Shown one piece after another: positions 53,217-63,605 of a stretch of DNA of 64,000 nucleotides. This DNA comes from Mytilus trossulus. Lineage: Eukaryota > Mollusca > Bivalvia > Mytilida > Mytilidae. The stretch lies in the NCBI RefSeq assembly GCF_036588685.1, contig NW_026963312.1, positions 186,001 to 250,000 on the forward strand, in the 5' to 3' direction. The notes beneath the pieces were generated by a model, which was not told the origin of the DNA, did no database searches, and saw only the letters and a list, made by a program, of their open reading frames with translations. The position numbers and the translations under genes were made by a program. Every line of letters begins with the position of its first letter. The stretch's first letter is position 1.

Positions 53217-54902
53217 TTATCCAGAAGATAAATTGAATTTTACTAAGTATGTGCCAATGCGATCACTAATATAACCTGAAGACTCATTAGGTTTTAAACA
53301 AATACACTGAGGATTCCTTAGCCCTTCCTCTTTACTGATCAATACTTTACTATTCTGTCCATCTTTTGATATCACTATTATTCTATCAGAGTATCTGTCT
53401 GCTACAATAATGTTACCATAAGTATCTGTACATAGTCCTACAGGTCCTTTTAAATCCTTTTTATAGTCCCAGATCTGTTTACCTGATCCATCAACACAGT
53501 ATACGGCATTACCATTATAGTCACTATGGATTACTCTGTCATTACAATAAACAAGGTGATACGGTGGGGATTTACACTGGAATTGAATTGACTTCAGTGT
53601 GTTTCCTTCTAAGTCTATAATACGGATTTCATCCTGATTCAATCCTACAACCAGAGAATTATTAGAGAATGATAAACTATAGCATGCTTTGTCTAATGTG
53701 ATTACTTTGGTAACTAATTCATTGTCCATATTGAAGATCTTAATGGCTTTCTCATTAGGATAAGTTATGGCAATAGTGTTCTGATTGATCTGTGTAACAC
53801 AGAAGCCTTCACCAGATATAGGAATCTGTTTCTCAAGTTTGCCATTTGAAGTAAGTAGGTTAACTATACCTCTCCATTCCACTACCATAACTCTTCCATC
53901 CATCAGACAAATCATGTCACAAATATGTTTCACTATATGGATCTCCATCTTTGTTTCAATATTCATTGTCATGTTGTTTATGTTGGATTGTTCTCTTGAT
54001 TCTACTTGGGCTTCCCGTTTCACACTTGTATCTCTATTCAAGTCTATATCTGTTTTACCAACCATCACTTCTCCCAGAGTTTGCAGAGATTCTAACTTCC
54101 TAAGTATTTTCTCTATTTTATCATTTTGCTTCATTTTGATGTCAAATTCTTTTGCCCTGTCATCATTTTCTAGATCGTCTACATATTGTTGACATTGGTG
54201 TACTTGTTGTTCAATCTGATGTACTCCTAGAAAGGATTGCAGTTTTGAACTGTTAGATATCACTGTATGTAAGTGGTCTTGGATTTCCTGTAATTTTTTC
54301 TGTTTTCCTTCAATTTCACTGATTAGATCTGTTGCTTTAGATTTTTCCTGATTCAAGATGGCGTCTGCTTCATTGCAAAACTTCTTCTCCAGGCTGATTA
54401 AATGACTATTTATTTTCGTGCGAATATCAACAATAAGTTTTTGGATGTTTTTGTTTTCTTGTTCACCTCTGCTTATGTTTATAGATTTGTTTTCAATCAA
54501 TTTTTCCAGAAAATGTTTGATGGAGTCAATTTGTTTTACTATAGACTGTGTGGACTTTTCAATTTTTGTTTTCTCCACAACATCAGCTAAACTTTTGATT
54601 CCAGAACATTTTGAATGACTAGTTGAAATACATTCATCACAGCAAGGCATTAAATGACTGGGGCAATACAAGTTGAGCTGTTGACCATGTTTGACACACT
54701 CAGTTGTAATAGTAGGAATGGATGGTTTATAGCTTTTAATATCTATAGTCTTATGATTACGTGTTCCTCTGGATCGTTTGTGATGACTGGAACATGTTGA
54801 GCATAATCCTTCTTCACAGTTGTTACACCAGATGTCAGCTTCATTGTTTACCTTTCCTTCTTGACAAGGTCCACATGGTATATTAGGTTTATTGGAAGCC
54901 AT
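53217..54902 (-). CDS. RING-less TRIM-like protein: B-boxes, coiled coil, beta-propeller
   Basis: A single 561-codon exon starts MASNKPNIPCGPCQEGK. Residues 10-50 form a first B-box-type zinc site (C10, C13, C26, C29, C34, C37, H40). Residues 69-96 form B-box 2 (C69-x2-H72, C80, H83, C88, C91, H96). Residues 105-275 are a Lys/Glu-rich coiled coil. From about 318 to the end, repeated V-x-x-x-D/N-G units (MDGRVMVVEWRGIVNLL, GPVGLCTDTYGNIIVADRYS) make an NHL-like beta-propeller. No RING finger is present. The family is TRIM2/3/45/56/71-like and greatly expanded in bivalves; roles in innate immunity or RNA regulation are known for relatives only. An acceptor (TTTTCAG|GTC) stands just before the ATG, so an upstream untranslated exon exists. 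The gene is antisense to, and probably inside, a glutaminase intron. Confidence 0.9.
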   Translation of the reverse strand: MASNKPNIPCGPCQEGKVNNEADIWCNNCEEGLCSTCSSHHKRSRGTRNHKTIDIKSYKPSIPTITTECVKHGQQLNLYCPSHLMPCCDECISTSHSKCSGIKSLADVVEKTKIEKSTQSIVKQIDSIKHFLEKLIENKSINISRGEQENKNIQKLIVDIRTKINSHLISLEKKFCNEADAILNQEKSKATDLISEIEGKQKKLQEIQDHLHTVISNSSKLQSFLGVHQIEQQVHQCQQYVDDLENDDRAKEFDIKMKQNDKIEKILRKLESLQTLGEVMVGKTDIDLNRDTSVKREAQVESREQSNINNMTMNIETKMEIHIVKHICDMICLMDGRVMVVEWRGIVNLLTSNGKLEKQIPISGEGFCVTQINQNTIAITYPNEKAIKIFNMDNELVTKVITLDKACYSLSFSNNSLVVGLNQDEIRIIDLEGNTLKSIQFQCKSPPYHLVYCNDRVIHSDYNGNAVYCVDGSGKQIWDYKKDLKGPVGLCTDTYGNIIVADRYSDRIIVISKDGQNSKVLISKEEGLRNPQCICLKPNESSGYISDRIGTYLVKFNLSSG

Positions 54903-54905
54903 GAC

Positions 54906-54908
54906 CTG
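54906..54908 (-). other. Splice acceptor in the 5' UTR of the TRIM-like gene
   Basis: On the minus strand TATATTTTCAG is followed by GTC and the start codon. A pyrimidine-rich acceptor so close to the ATG implies a leader exon further upstream (higher coordinates). Confidence 0.65.
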
Positions 54909-55179
54909 AAAATATACAAGATAAATATGCTGTTGGTTTTCTTGTTAGAAATGTTTTACATTCTGTCATGTCAGGGACTTTAATACACCTTGTCACTGTT
55001 TGTCAGCCACTACTGGACATCACAAAAGTTCCCTTAAATTTTGACGTCATAACAGAAAATATCTGAAGCCACAATGGAAAAGTGATTGTTGTTAGACGTC
55101 AAAAGTTCAATAGGGACACATTCTAGTGTCAAGGGGGCAGATTAAAGATTCATTTCAAAATAGCAATAAGGTGTATAGC

Positions 55180-55495
55180 TTCAATACTATACAGTATTTG
55201 GTTTTGCTTAGTGTTGAAAGCCGTGTTGAGTTATAGCTGCTTACATCTATAACATTTTGCCTCTTGTGTAGAGTTGTATCATTGTCAATCATACCACAAA
55301 AAGTGTTCTCATTTGTATATTGCAGTTTCTTGTTCATTGATCAAAATACTTGATATAGAAATTATAGATATAAGACGAAGTGGTATGAGTGCCAATGAGA
55401 TTATGGGACAACTCTCAAAGTCAAAGTATGATCTTCAACACTGAGCATTGGATCACATGCACCTAAAAGGAACCTATAAAGGGCTGTCCATTTAC
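55180..55495. repeat. Two R2 fragments in opposite orientation
   Basis: 55195-55295 reads in plus sense (GTTGAAAGCCGTGTTGAG, GAGTTGTATCATTGTCAATC). 55375-55490 reads in minus sense (GAAGTGGTATGAGTGCCAAT, ACCTATAAAGGGCTG). Confidence 0.65.
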
Positions 55496-56329
55496 ACTGT
55501 AATATATGTCACTGTGTTTCTATTTGACAAATTTCTTATTAAATAAATACTTTTTCAAGTTCGAACGTTAAAACACATAGCTTACACATTTCACTCTGTA
55601 TGAAATCTGCATAAATTACATGAAGATGTGGAAAAAATGTTTTTAATTGGAAAATGAAAAATATATAGACTTATTGGTTGGAATTTAGTCCTGAGCATCT
55701 TGAGACACAATATTTTGTCCAATGTTGCAACCAATTAAATTGGTTTCCCTTACAACAAAAATAACAAGGATGTTAAATTTGAAAAAGAATAAATTGAGAA
55801 TCATAATTTAAGGGATTGATATAAGTTGTTTTTGTCTCTCCTGCAACAAAGGTATAACAATCATGGCCAGGGTGGTGAAAATCTAAATTATTTGTATAAT
55901 GATTTATATTTCTGACATAAGAATACCTGGAAGCTTCATGTCTTGTATGCAAATGCCTTATATTACAATATAACATTTTTTTTGTGTGAAATACTCACTT
56001 TTTATAAGTAATAGAATAACTACATGTATATTTGGTATTTGGGATCTTTGCAAGACTGAAATCAGGGAACATGTAATATATAAAATTTTGACCTCTGTTA
56101 TAGACTTATAAATCTCTGAAATTGGCACATGCTGGATTATTTATTATTCAATACTGTTAATTCAGAAATTATTATGTGCATTTATTATTGCAATTTTCTC
56201 ATTTAAGACTATGCGATTTTAATTTTTGCTCAATTGAAAAAAGATCTGTTTAGTTCAATTTTATGTGATAAATCATAAAAATATTGAAACTTCTATTAAC
56301 CATTTATAGTAAAAATACAAAAAATGGAT
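55496..56329. other. Gene-free stretch
   Basis: AT-rich with no recognisable frame. It should contain the leader exon or promoter of the TRIM-like gene, but I cannot place it. Confidence 0.45.
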
Positions 56330-58092
56330 CATTTAATTAATTGTAATTTTGAAATTATCAATTCCTTGACAAAGGATCATCCAAAATCAACTCCAATTTT
56401 GTCCTTTTAACTTATACTTTAAATCATTTTACTAAAATAATGCCAAAACTTAGTTCTACTGAATATAACCTTAACATTGGCATGTGGAATATTCAAGGTT
56501 TAAATTCAGAAAAAATTACTGATCATGCATTTGTAAATTTTGTATCAAAAATGCATATTATTAGTCTTGTTGAAACTTGGAGAGACAGTGGTAAACCTGT
56601 TGATAATATTCCTGGATTTGATTTTATATGTAATAGTACCAGGAAAAAACATAAAAGAGCCAGACGTGGTTCTGGTGGTATTTCTCTGTATGTCAGAAGT
56701 TCTATATATAAAGGTATATCCAAACTAACTTGTACTCATAATAATGCTGTATGGGTTAAACTAGATAAACATTTTTTTAATCTTAAGAATGATATTTTTA
56801 TGGCTACAGTATATTTTTCACCAGAATATTCTTCTGGTTGTACAGAAGATATAAATGAAGTTTATTCAAAGTTGCTAAGAAATATTGAGCACTATAGTCA
56901 ACTCGGAGATATTGTAATTCAAGGTGATTTTAATGCATATACCAATACTATTCCTGATTTTGTTATCTCTGATGAAGCAAAATTCCCAATATCAAAAGAC
57001 AATGATTATTCAAATGACTCACATAATTTAAGAAATAATCCTGATTCAAAATCTGCAAATAAGAGTGGAAAGTTATTAATTGATTTATGTAAAGAATCCA
57101 GACTCAGAATACTGAATGGAAGAACTATTGGAGACCCTTTGGGCAAATGTACATGTATAACATATAATGGTTCCAGTCTTGTAGACTATACACTTGTGTC
57201 TTCTAATATATTACAATGCATTGGAAACTTTAAAGTTAGTGATTTTACTCCAATATCAGTTCACTGTCCTATCAGTTGCTCTTTACTTACTTGCTTTCAA
57301 AAATGTAAAACTATAGAGACAAAATTAGATCCTCTCCCTGGTAAATTTTTTGGGGATAACCAAGCAATTGATTGTTATACATGTACTACAAACATTCAAA
57401 ACTCACATGTAAAACAAAGACAAGATGAATTTGTAAATGATAAACAGATTAATTCTAATTCAGCTGTTGACAAATTCAACGCTATTTTGTGTGATACAGC
57501 ACTCTTATCCACTAAATTTGTTCAAAAGAAAATCATGATTAGGCCTATTAAGAAAAATAAAAAACCATGGTTCTCAGACTCTTGTCATGACCTCCATACT
57601 ACAGTTAAAAAGTACTGTTTACTTGTAAATAAGTTTCCAGACAATGGATCCTAAAGAAAATCATTTTACTCATTCAAATCTAATTTAAGAAGAAGGTGTA
57701 AACAAGAAGAAAGAAGTTACAAGAGTCAAATCTGTGACCAAATTTCACTAAATATGAAAAAAGACCAAAAGACATTTTGGAATTTACTTAAAAAATTAAG
57801 TTCTCTTTCAGAAATAAAAGAGGAAAACCATTTTGATCAAGAATTATTTATAAACTACTTTAAAAAAATGAACAGTACTTCTAATATCTAAAACAAAATC
57901 TTCCATGACATAATTATTGAAAAATTAACAGCCTTAAAAAAGACACTAAATACATGCAACTCTGACAACAAATTTAATGAACAAATTCAGCCAGCTGAAA
58001 TTTTAAATGCAGTTAAAACACTTAAAAATGGTAAATCATCAGCTGAGCTTAATTTATAATGAAATGATTAAATGCGGTATGCCAGTATTATA
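56330..58092 (+). mobile_element. LINE, 5' part, truncated inside reverse transcriptase
   Basis: The endonuclease frame begins at 56440, a decayed link to reverse transcriptase extends to about 58065, and the copy breaks off at 58092 where a pearl-type repeat begins. A leader of about 100 bp precedes it. It is the converse of the 5'-truncated copies at 19553, 35169 and 38805; here the 3' part is missing. Confidence 0.75.
56440..57654 (+). pseudogene. LINE ORF2: AP endonuclease domain, truncated
   Basis: 404 codons from ATG 56440. APE-type endonuclease motifs are visible: NIGMWNIQGLNSEK (residues 12-25), IISLVETWRD, RRGSGGISLYVRSS, DIVIQGDFNAYTN and SSLVDYTLVSSNI. The last motif, normally S-D-H-x-P, reads S-V-H-C-P, so a catalytic Asp appears replaced by Val. 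After the stop at 57652 the same frame-set continues (SFKSNLRRRCKQEERSYKSQ, KTLKNGKSSAELN) with shifts, where the reverse transcriptase should begin. In intact elements this nuclease nicks target DNA for priming. This copy is dead. Confidence 0.85.
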
Positions 58093-58540
58093 AGCTCACC
58101 TCACTTGGCGTCCGTCGTCCGTAAATTTTTACAAAAATCTTCTCCTCTGAAACTACTGGGCCAAATTTAACAAAACTTGGCCACAATCATCATTGGGGTA
58201 TCTTGTTTAAAAAATGTGTGGTGTGACCCCGTCAACTAACCAAGATGGCCGCCACGGCTAAAAATAGAACATAGGGGTAAAATGCAGTTTTTGGCTTATA
58301 ACTGATCAAAATTGTAAGAGGACCCCTTAAGGAGTTATTGCCCTTTATAGTCAATATTGAACAACTTTCGTCATTTTTGAAACTTTTGTAAAAATCTTCT
58401 TATCTAAAACTATGTGCCAAAGTTAACCAAACTGGGCCACAATCATTACTAGGGTATCTATATTAAAAAAAAGTGTCAAATGACCCCACCTACCAACCAA
58501 GATGATTGACATCAGTAAATACAGCACTACAAACTGCTCA
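58093..58540 (+). repeat. Pearl-type repeat fragment, 257-bp period
   Basis: It starts AGCTCACCTCACTTGGCGTC and carries two units marked AAAAATCTTCT at 58133 and 58390, with GCCACAATCAT and AACCAAGATG.. in each. A GTCCGTCGTCCG microsatellite stands at its start, as in other pearl-type elements. It truncates the LINE. Confidence 0.6.
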
Positions 58541-58549
58541 GAGTCTGAA

Positions 58550-58816
58550 TTGACCAGTTTTTGTGCTCGACCAGTAAAATCGAGCACACATTTTACTCGA
58601 CTAGTCTCGACATTGTCTCGACTGGACTTAACTGTACTTAAGTGTACTCGACTAGGTCCTGACTTTACTTAATTAGTCTGAAATGGTCTTGACCAAGGCT
58701 CGACCTGTCTCGACCTGTCTTGACTAGTCTCGACTCAGTCTGAACCAGTCTCGACATGTCTCGACTAGTCTCGACTCAGTCTGAACCAGTCTCGACCTGT
58801 CTCGACTAGTCTTGAC
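58550..58816. repeat. Array of CTCGACTAGT-type 10-mers, 41-bp higher order
   Basis: Degenerate CTCGACTAGT/CTCGACCTGT units fill 270 bp. The right half has a higher-order 41-bp period (CTGAACCAGT at 58740 and 58781). Not coding. Confidence 0.8.
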
Positions 58817-58859
58817 CTTCAAATTTAGTTTTGACTGGTATAAAGAAGCCCATCTAACT

Positions 58860-59650
58860 AAATTAAATATTGATCTTACAAAATTCACGCTCATTTGGTA
58901 GTTTGATTACTGGCTGTAATAGGTAAAAATAAAAATTATTATATAAATTCAGATAGGCATCTTTAAATTTTCTAATAACTTTTTCAAATCAACTTGGATT
59001 TTCATCAAACTATGCACTTATCTAAGATATATATCAAGCTTACTGAATCCCATTTCATTTACTTTTTTGTTGTATAGCTATGCAATTTAAAAATTAAAGT
59101 CATCTGGGTAAAAAAAGCTAGGATTTGCAATTTGGACAAAATAGAGATAGGCATCTTTAATTTTTTTAATAACTTTTTCAAAATCACTTGGATTTTCATC
59201 AAACTATGCAGCTATCTTAGATATATATCAAGCTTACTGAATCCCATTTCATTTACTTTTTTGTTGTATTGCTGTAAAATTTAAGAATTAAAGTCATCTC
59301 AGTAAAAAAAGCTAGGATTTGCAATTTGGACAAAATAGAGATAGGCATCTTTAACTTTTTTAATTACTTTTTCAAATCAACTTGGATTGTCATCAAACTA
59401 TGCAGCTATCTTAGATATATATAAAGCTTACTGAATCCCATTTCATTTACTTTTTTATTGTATTGCTGTAAAATTTACGAATTAAAGAAATGTTGGTAAA
59501 AAAAGCTAGGATTTGCAATTTCGGACAAAATAGAGATAGTACACTTTAAATTTTCTAAGAACTTTTTCAAAATCACTTGGATTTTCATCAAACTATGCAG
59601 CTATCTTAGATATATATCAAGCTTATTGAATCCCATTTCATTTACTTTTT
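58860..59650 (+). repeat. 194-bp satellite array, first block
   Basis: AGATAG at 58951, 59145, 59339 and 59534 marks units of 194-195 bp. Each contains ACTTTTTCAAATCAACTTGG, CATCAAACTATGCA, AAGCTTACTGAATCCCATTT and AAAAAAGCTAGGATTTGCA. The array resumes at 61057 and 63242 after two insertions. Confidence 0.9.
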
Positions 59651-61056
59651 AGTGGAAGAAGACGTCAAGTCTTCTGAAGACTTAAGGGGCCGACCCTTGT
59701 CATTGAGTCTCTGTATGCCGCATTCATTTCGTATATTACAATTTCAAAACAACTTAGATTCCTGACACCGATTTTTACACATGATTAGGCATCTGAATCA
59801 TTTAATTTGTAAATTATGATTGTAAAACAATCACTATCGTAAATATGACCCTTTTATTTATGTAAATTATTAGATTTCATCTCATCCACATGAACGTTAT
59901 TTGTTTACTTGTAACAGGATGTTTTAACTGTAGATATTTGTATTACGCATGCGTGAATTTGGTATCGGGACAACTCGCCCTGTTTACAAGTTCGCCCTTG
60001 AAGTTACGAATTTGCAATCTTGCAGACAAGAAGATTTTGTTTTTATATAAATAAAAAGGATATATAAAGTGTTGTCTTTATTCATGGTTTTCCTTTGTCA
60101 TGTGAATTAGATACCCTTCGTAACATACATTTCAGGGGTCTCCTCCCGTCCTCCCGTTTAGGAGAAAAAACTCCCGAGTATGAAATATTTCATGAATGAC
60201 AATTTTCAGACGCCATATTTAATCATTTCTTACTACTGTACGGGTGTAATTGACACCTGTGTTAAATTTTACCTGAACATCAAAGAAGATGTATAATTAT
60301 ATGGCTTCACTTGACAGCTTGGGTGTCAAACATACTGGTAATCAACGATGTTTACCTCCGGCTAACTGCCGTTGTGTTATCAAAACGATGTGTATTGGGA
60401 ATATTGAAATACTTTTTTGTTACTTCCCTTTGTTTTAGCCTGTTTTCAGTTATTTTGCTTTTAAAAATGTAAATTGTAAAAAGACTATAAATGATTAATA
60501 TTTTAATCAAATAATCATAAAATGATGTTAATTAAATGTATTTAAATGATTTTGGACAAATAAAAAAATTAAAATTTATAAATTATTTTAGCAATCTAGA
60601 CCTCCTTTCAAGGATTACATTGAAGTTTATATGATAAATTTGTTTCCATTTTTAATAAGTTAACATACAATATGTGCAACTAGACTAATAAAAGGTGGAA
60701 TAAAGATAAAAAAAAAAAGACTAATAAAAGGTCTAGTAGTCAGATTAATTTAAATTTAAATTTAAATTTAAAAGTGTAAAAGTTAGTTTATATTAGATTT
60801 TATTGTGTAAGCTAAGAAATCTTCTTAATTTTACTGCCAAATTAAAGATTTTACCTAATTTTCATAGTCAACTGAACATAGAAAGAGATTGTACGGATGG
60901 GAAATCCATGTACTTAAGACCTTTTCTTGTTTGAAGAAAAAAATACATTTTAACAATAATGGAACAAAGCAGCCTGGGTAAGTGGGGCTGCTTTTATGGT
61001 AATTCAAGTTACTTTTTATTCACCTTCTTCCACTTCAGAGCTATCAGCTCTTTGAT
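59651..61056 (+). mobile_element. Helitron-like insertion in the satellite (copy E)
   Basis: It begins AGTGGAAGAAG, followed by the perfect hairpin AAGTCTTC-T-GAAGACTT (59667-59683). It ends with the inverse CTTCTTCCACT (61024-61034), the perfect hairpin AGAGCT-ATC-AGCTCT (61037-61051) and TTGAT. The satellite unit is interrupted between CATTTACTTTTT and TTATTGTATTGCTG with no evident target duplication. Inside there is no recognisable gene; an (AAATTT)n run lies at 60750-60772 and an inverted CTCCCG/GGAG repeat around 60140-60175. The end layout equals that of copies B and C. Confidence 0.6.
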
Positions 61057-61551
61057 TTATTGTATTGCTGTAAAATTTAAGAATTAAAGTCATCTCGGTA
61101 AAAAAAGCTAGGATTTGCAATTCAGACAAAATAGAGATAGGCATCTTTAATTTTTTTAATTACTTTTTCAAATCAACTTGGATTGTCATCAAACTATGCA
61201 GCTATCTTAGATATATATAACAAGCTTACTGAATCCTTTTTCTTTTACTTTTTTATTGTATTGCTGTATAATTTAAGAATTAAAGAAATGTTGGTAAAAA
61301 AAACTAGGATTTGCAATTCGGACAAAATAGAGATAGGCATCTTTAATTTTTCTAATAACTTTTTCAAATCAACTTGGATTTTCATCAAACTATGCAGCTC
61401 TCTTAGATATATATCAAGCTTACTGAATCCCAGGTTATTTTGTCTTTTGTTGAATTGCTGTCAAATTTAAGAATTTAATTAATCTAGGTCAAGAAAGCTA
61501 GAATTTGCAGTTCAAACAAAATAAAGATATATAGTACACTTTAATTTTTTA
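61057..61551 (+). repeat. 194-bp satellite array, second block
   Basis: It continues the units of 58860-59650 (TTATTGTATTGCTGTAAAAT, ATAGAGATAGGCATCTTTAA). It is cut at 61551 by copy B within CTTTAATTTTT. Confidence 0.9.
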
Positions 61552-61616
61552 TACGACCGCAAATTTTGAAAAAATTTTCGTCGTATATTGCTATCACGTT
61601 GGCGTCGTCGTCGGCG

Positions 61617-61648
<32 letters not shown>

Positions 61649-63241
61649 CGAATACTTTTAGTTTTCGCACTCTAACTTTAGTAAAAGTGAATAGAAATCT
61701 ATGAAATTTTAACACAAGGTTTATGACCATAAAAGGAAGGCTGGTATTGATTTTGGGAGTTTTGGTCCCAATATTTTAGGAATTAGGGGCCAAAAAGGGC
61801 CCAAATAAGCATTTTCTTGGTTTTCGCACTATAACTTTAGTTTAAGTTAATAGAAATCTATGAAATTTTGACACAAGGTTTATGACCACAAAAGAAAGGT
61901 TGGGATTGATTTTGGGAGTTTTGGTTTCAACAGTTTAGGAATTAGGGGCCAAAAAAGGGCCCAAATAAGCATTATTCTTGGTTTTCGCACAATAACTTTA
62001 GTTGAAGTGAATAGAAATCAATGAAATTTAAACACAATGTTTATGACCACAAAAGGAAGGTTGGTATTGATTTTGGGAGTTTCGGTCCCAACAGTTTAGG
62101 AATTAGGGGCCAAAAAGGGACCCAAATAAGCATTTTTCTTGGTTTTCGCACCATAGCGTTAGTATAAGTAAATAGAAATCTATGAAATTTAAACACAAGG
62201 TTTATGACTATAAAAGGAAGGTTGGTATCGATTTTGAGAGTTTTGGTCCCAACAGTTAAGGAAAAAGGGGCCCAAAGGGTCCAAAATTAAACTTTGTTTG
62301 ATTTCATCAAAATTGAATAATTGGGGTTCTTTAATATGCCGAATCTAACTGTGTATGTAGATTCTTAATTTTTGGTCCAGTTTTAAAATTGGTCTAAATT
62401 TAAGTGCAAAGGGTCCAAAATTAAACTTAGTTTGATTTTAACAAAAATCAAATTCTTGGGCCTTTTTGATATGCTGAATCTAAACATGTACTTAGATTTT
62501 TGATTATGGGCCCAGTTTTCAAGTTGGTTTAAATCAGGATCTAAAATTATTATATTAAGTATTGTGCAATAGCAAGTCTTTTCAATTGCACAGTATTGTG
62601 CAATGGCAAGAAATATCTTATTTCACAATATTGTGAAATAGCCATTTTTTTTTTAATTAAGAGTTATCTTTCTTTGTCCAGTAAAGTAAGCAAGAAATAT
62701 CTGCAAGAATTTTTTTTAATTGGAGTTATCTTTCTTTGTCCAGAATCAACTAAAATCTTTGTTACATACAATATACAATGTATATTCACTTTTTACTACC
62801 AACTGATAAATTTAAATAATCTTTTATCATTCAGTGATAACAAGCAGTTTTTTTACATCTAATATTTTATGATGTATTTAAATGAGTTGTAATTGTTGCA
62901 AACTCCATTAGAATATTTTAATTGAAATTAGTTTTGGAATAAGGGAAAGGGGGATGTGATTAAAAAATTGGGTTCAATTTTTCTCATTTGAAATTTCATA
63001 AATAAAAAGAAAATTTCTTCAAACATTTTTTTGAGAGGATTAATATTCAACAGCATAGTGAATTGCTCTAAGAGAAAACAAAAATTTAAAGTTCATTTGA
63101 ATACATTCATTCTGTGTCAGAAACCTATGCTGTGTCAACTATGTAATCACAATCCAAATTTAGAGCAGAATCCAGCTTGAATGTTGTGTCCATACTTGCC
63201 CCAACTGTTCAGGGTTCAACCTCTGCGGTCGTATAAAGCTA
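61552..63241 (+). mobile_element. Helitron-like 'pearl'-type element (copy B)
   Basis: It opens with TATACGACCGC in a hairpin mirrored by GTCGTATA at 61579-61586, then a (GTC)n microsatellite (61593-61650). Four core units of 159-161 bp are marked by GTTTTCGCAC at 61661, 61820, 61981 and 62142. A unique 3' part follows. The subterminal GCGGTCGTATA (63218-63228), the hairpin GCTACGC-CCT-GCGGAGC and terminal CTGG (63238-63241) close it. Satellite sequence joins on both sides without a duplication. It shares ends with copy A (14648-15615). No protein is encoded. Confidence 0.75.
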
Positions 63242-63605
63242 CGCCCTGCGGAGCATCTGGTTTAATATTTTTTTCAAGTCAACTTGGATTTATTCAAACT
63301 ATATAGCTACCCTGTTGATGTATTAATCTTACTGAATCCCAGGTTGTTATTTAGTTTGGTGTATTGCTGTCAAATTTAAGAATTAATTTAATCTGGGTAA
63401 AAAAAGCTAGGATTTGCAGTTTTGACAAAATAGAGATAGTACACTTTAAACTTGTTAATAACTTTTTCAAATCAACTTGGATTTTATTCAAACTATATAG
63501 CTACCTTGGTGATGTATCAGTCTTACTGAAACATAGGTTGTTATTTAGTTTGGTGAATTTCTGTCAAATTTAAGAATTTAATTAGTCTACATGTAGGTCA
63601 AAAAA
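63242..63605 (+). repeat. 194-bp satellite array, third block
   Basis: More diverged units (AAAAAAGCTAGGATTTGCAG, CAAACTATATAGCTACC). The array ends near 63605. Confidence 0.85.

Noticed and set aside
53785-54618. Plus-strand open frames over the TRIM-like gene
   Set aside because: Antisense shadows of the 561-codon exon.
61512-61730. Arg-rich minus-strand frame
   Set aside because: It is the (GTC)n microsatellite of Helitron-like copy B read in one frame.
61545-63247. TTTAAT on both sides of copy B as a target-site duplication
   Set aside because: The satellite unit itself contains both copies (CTTTAATTTTTTTAATA), so the site is explained without duplication.
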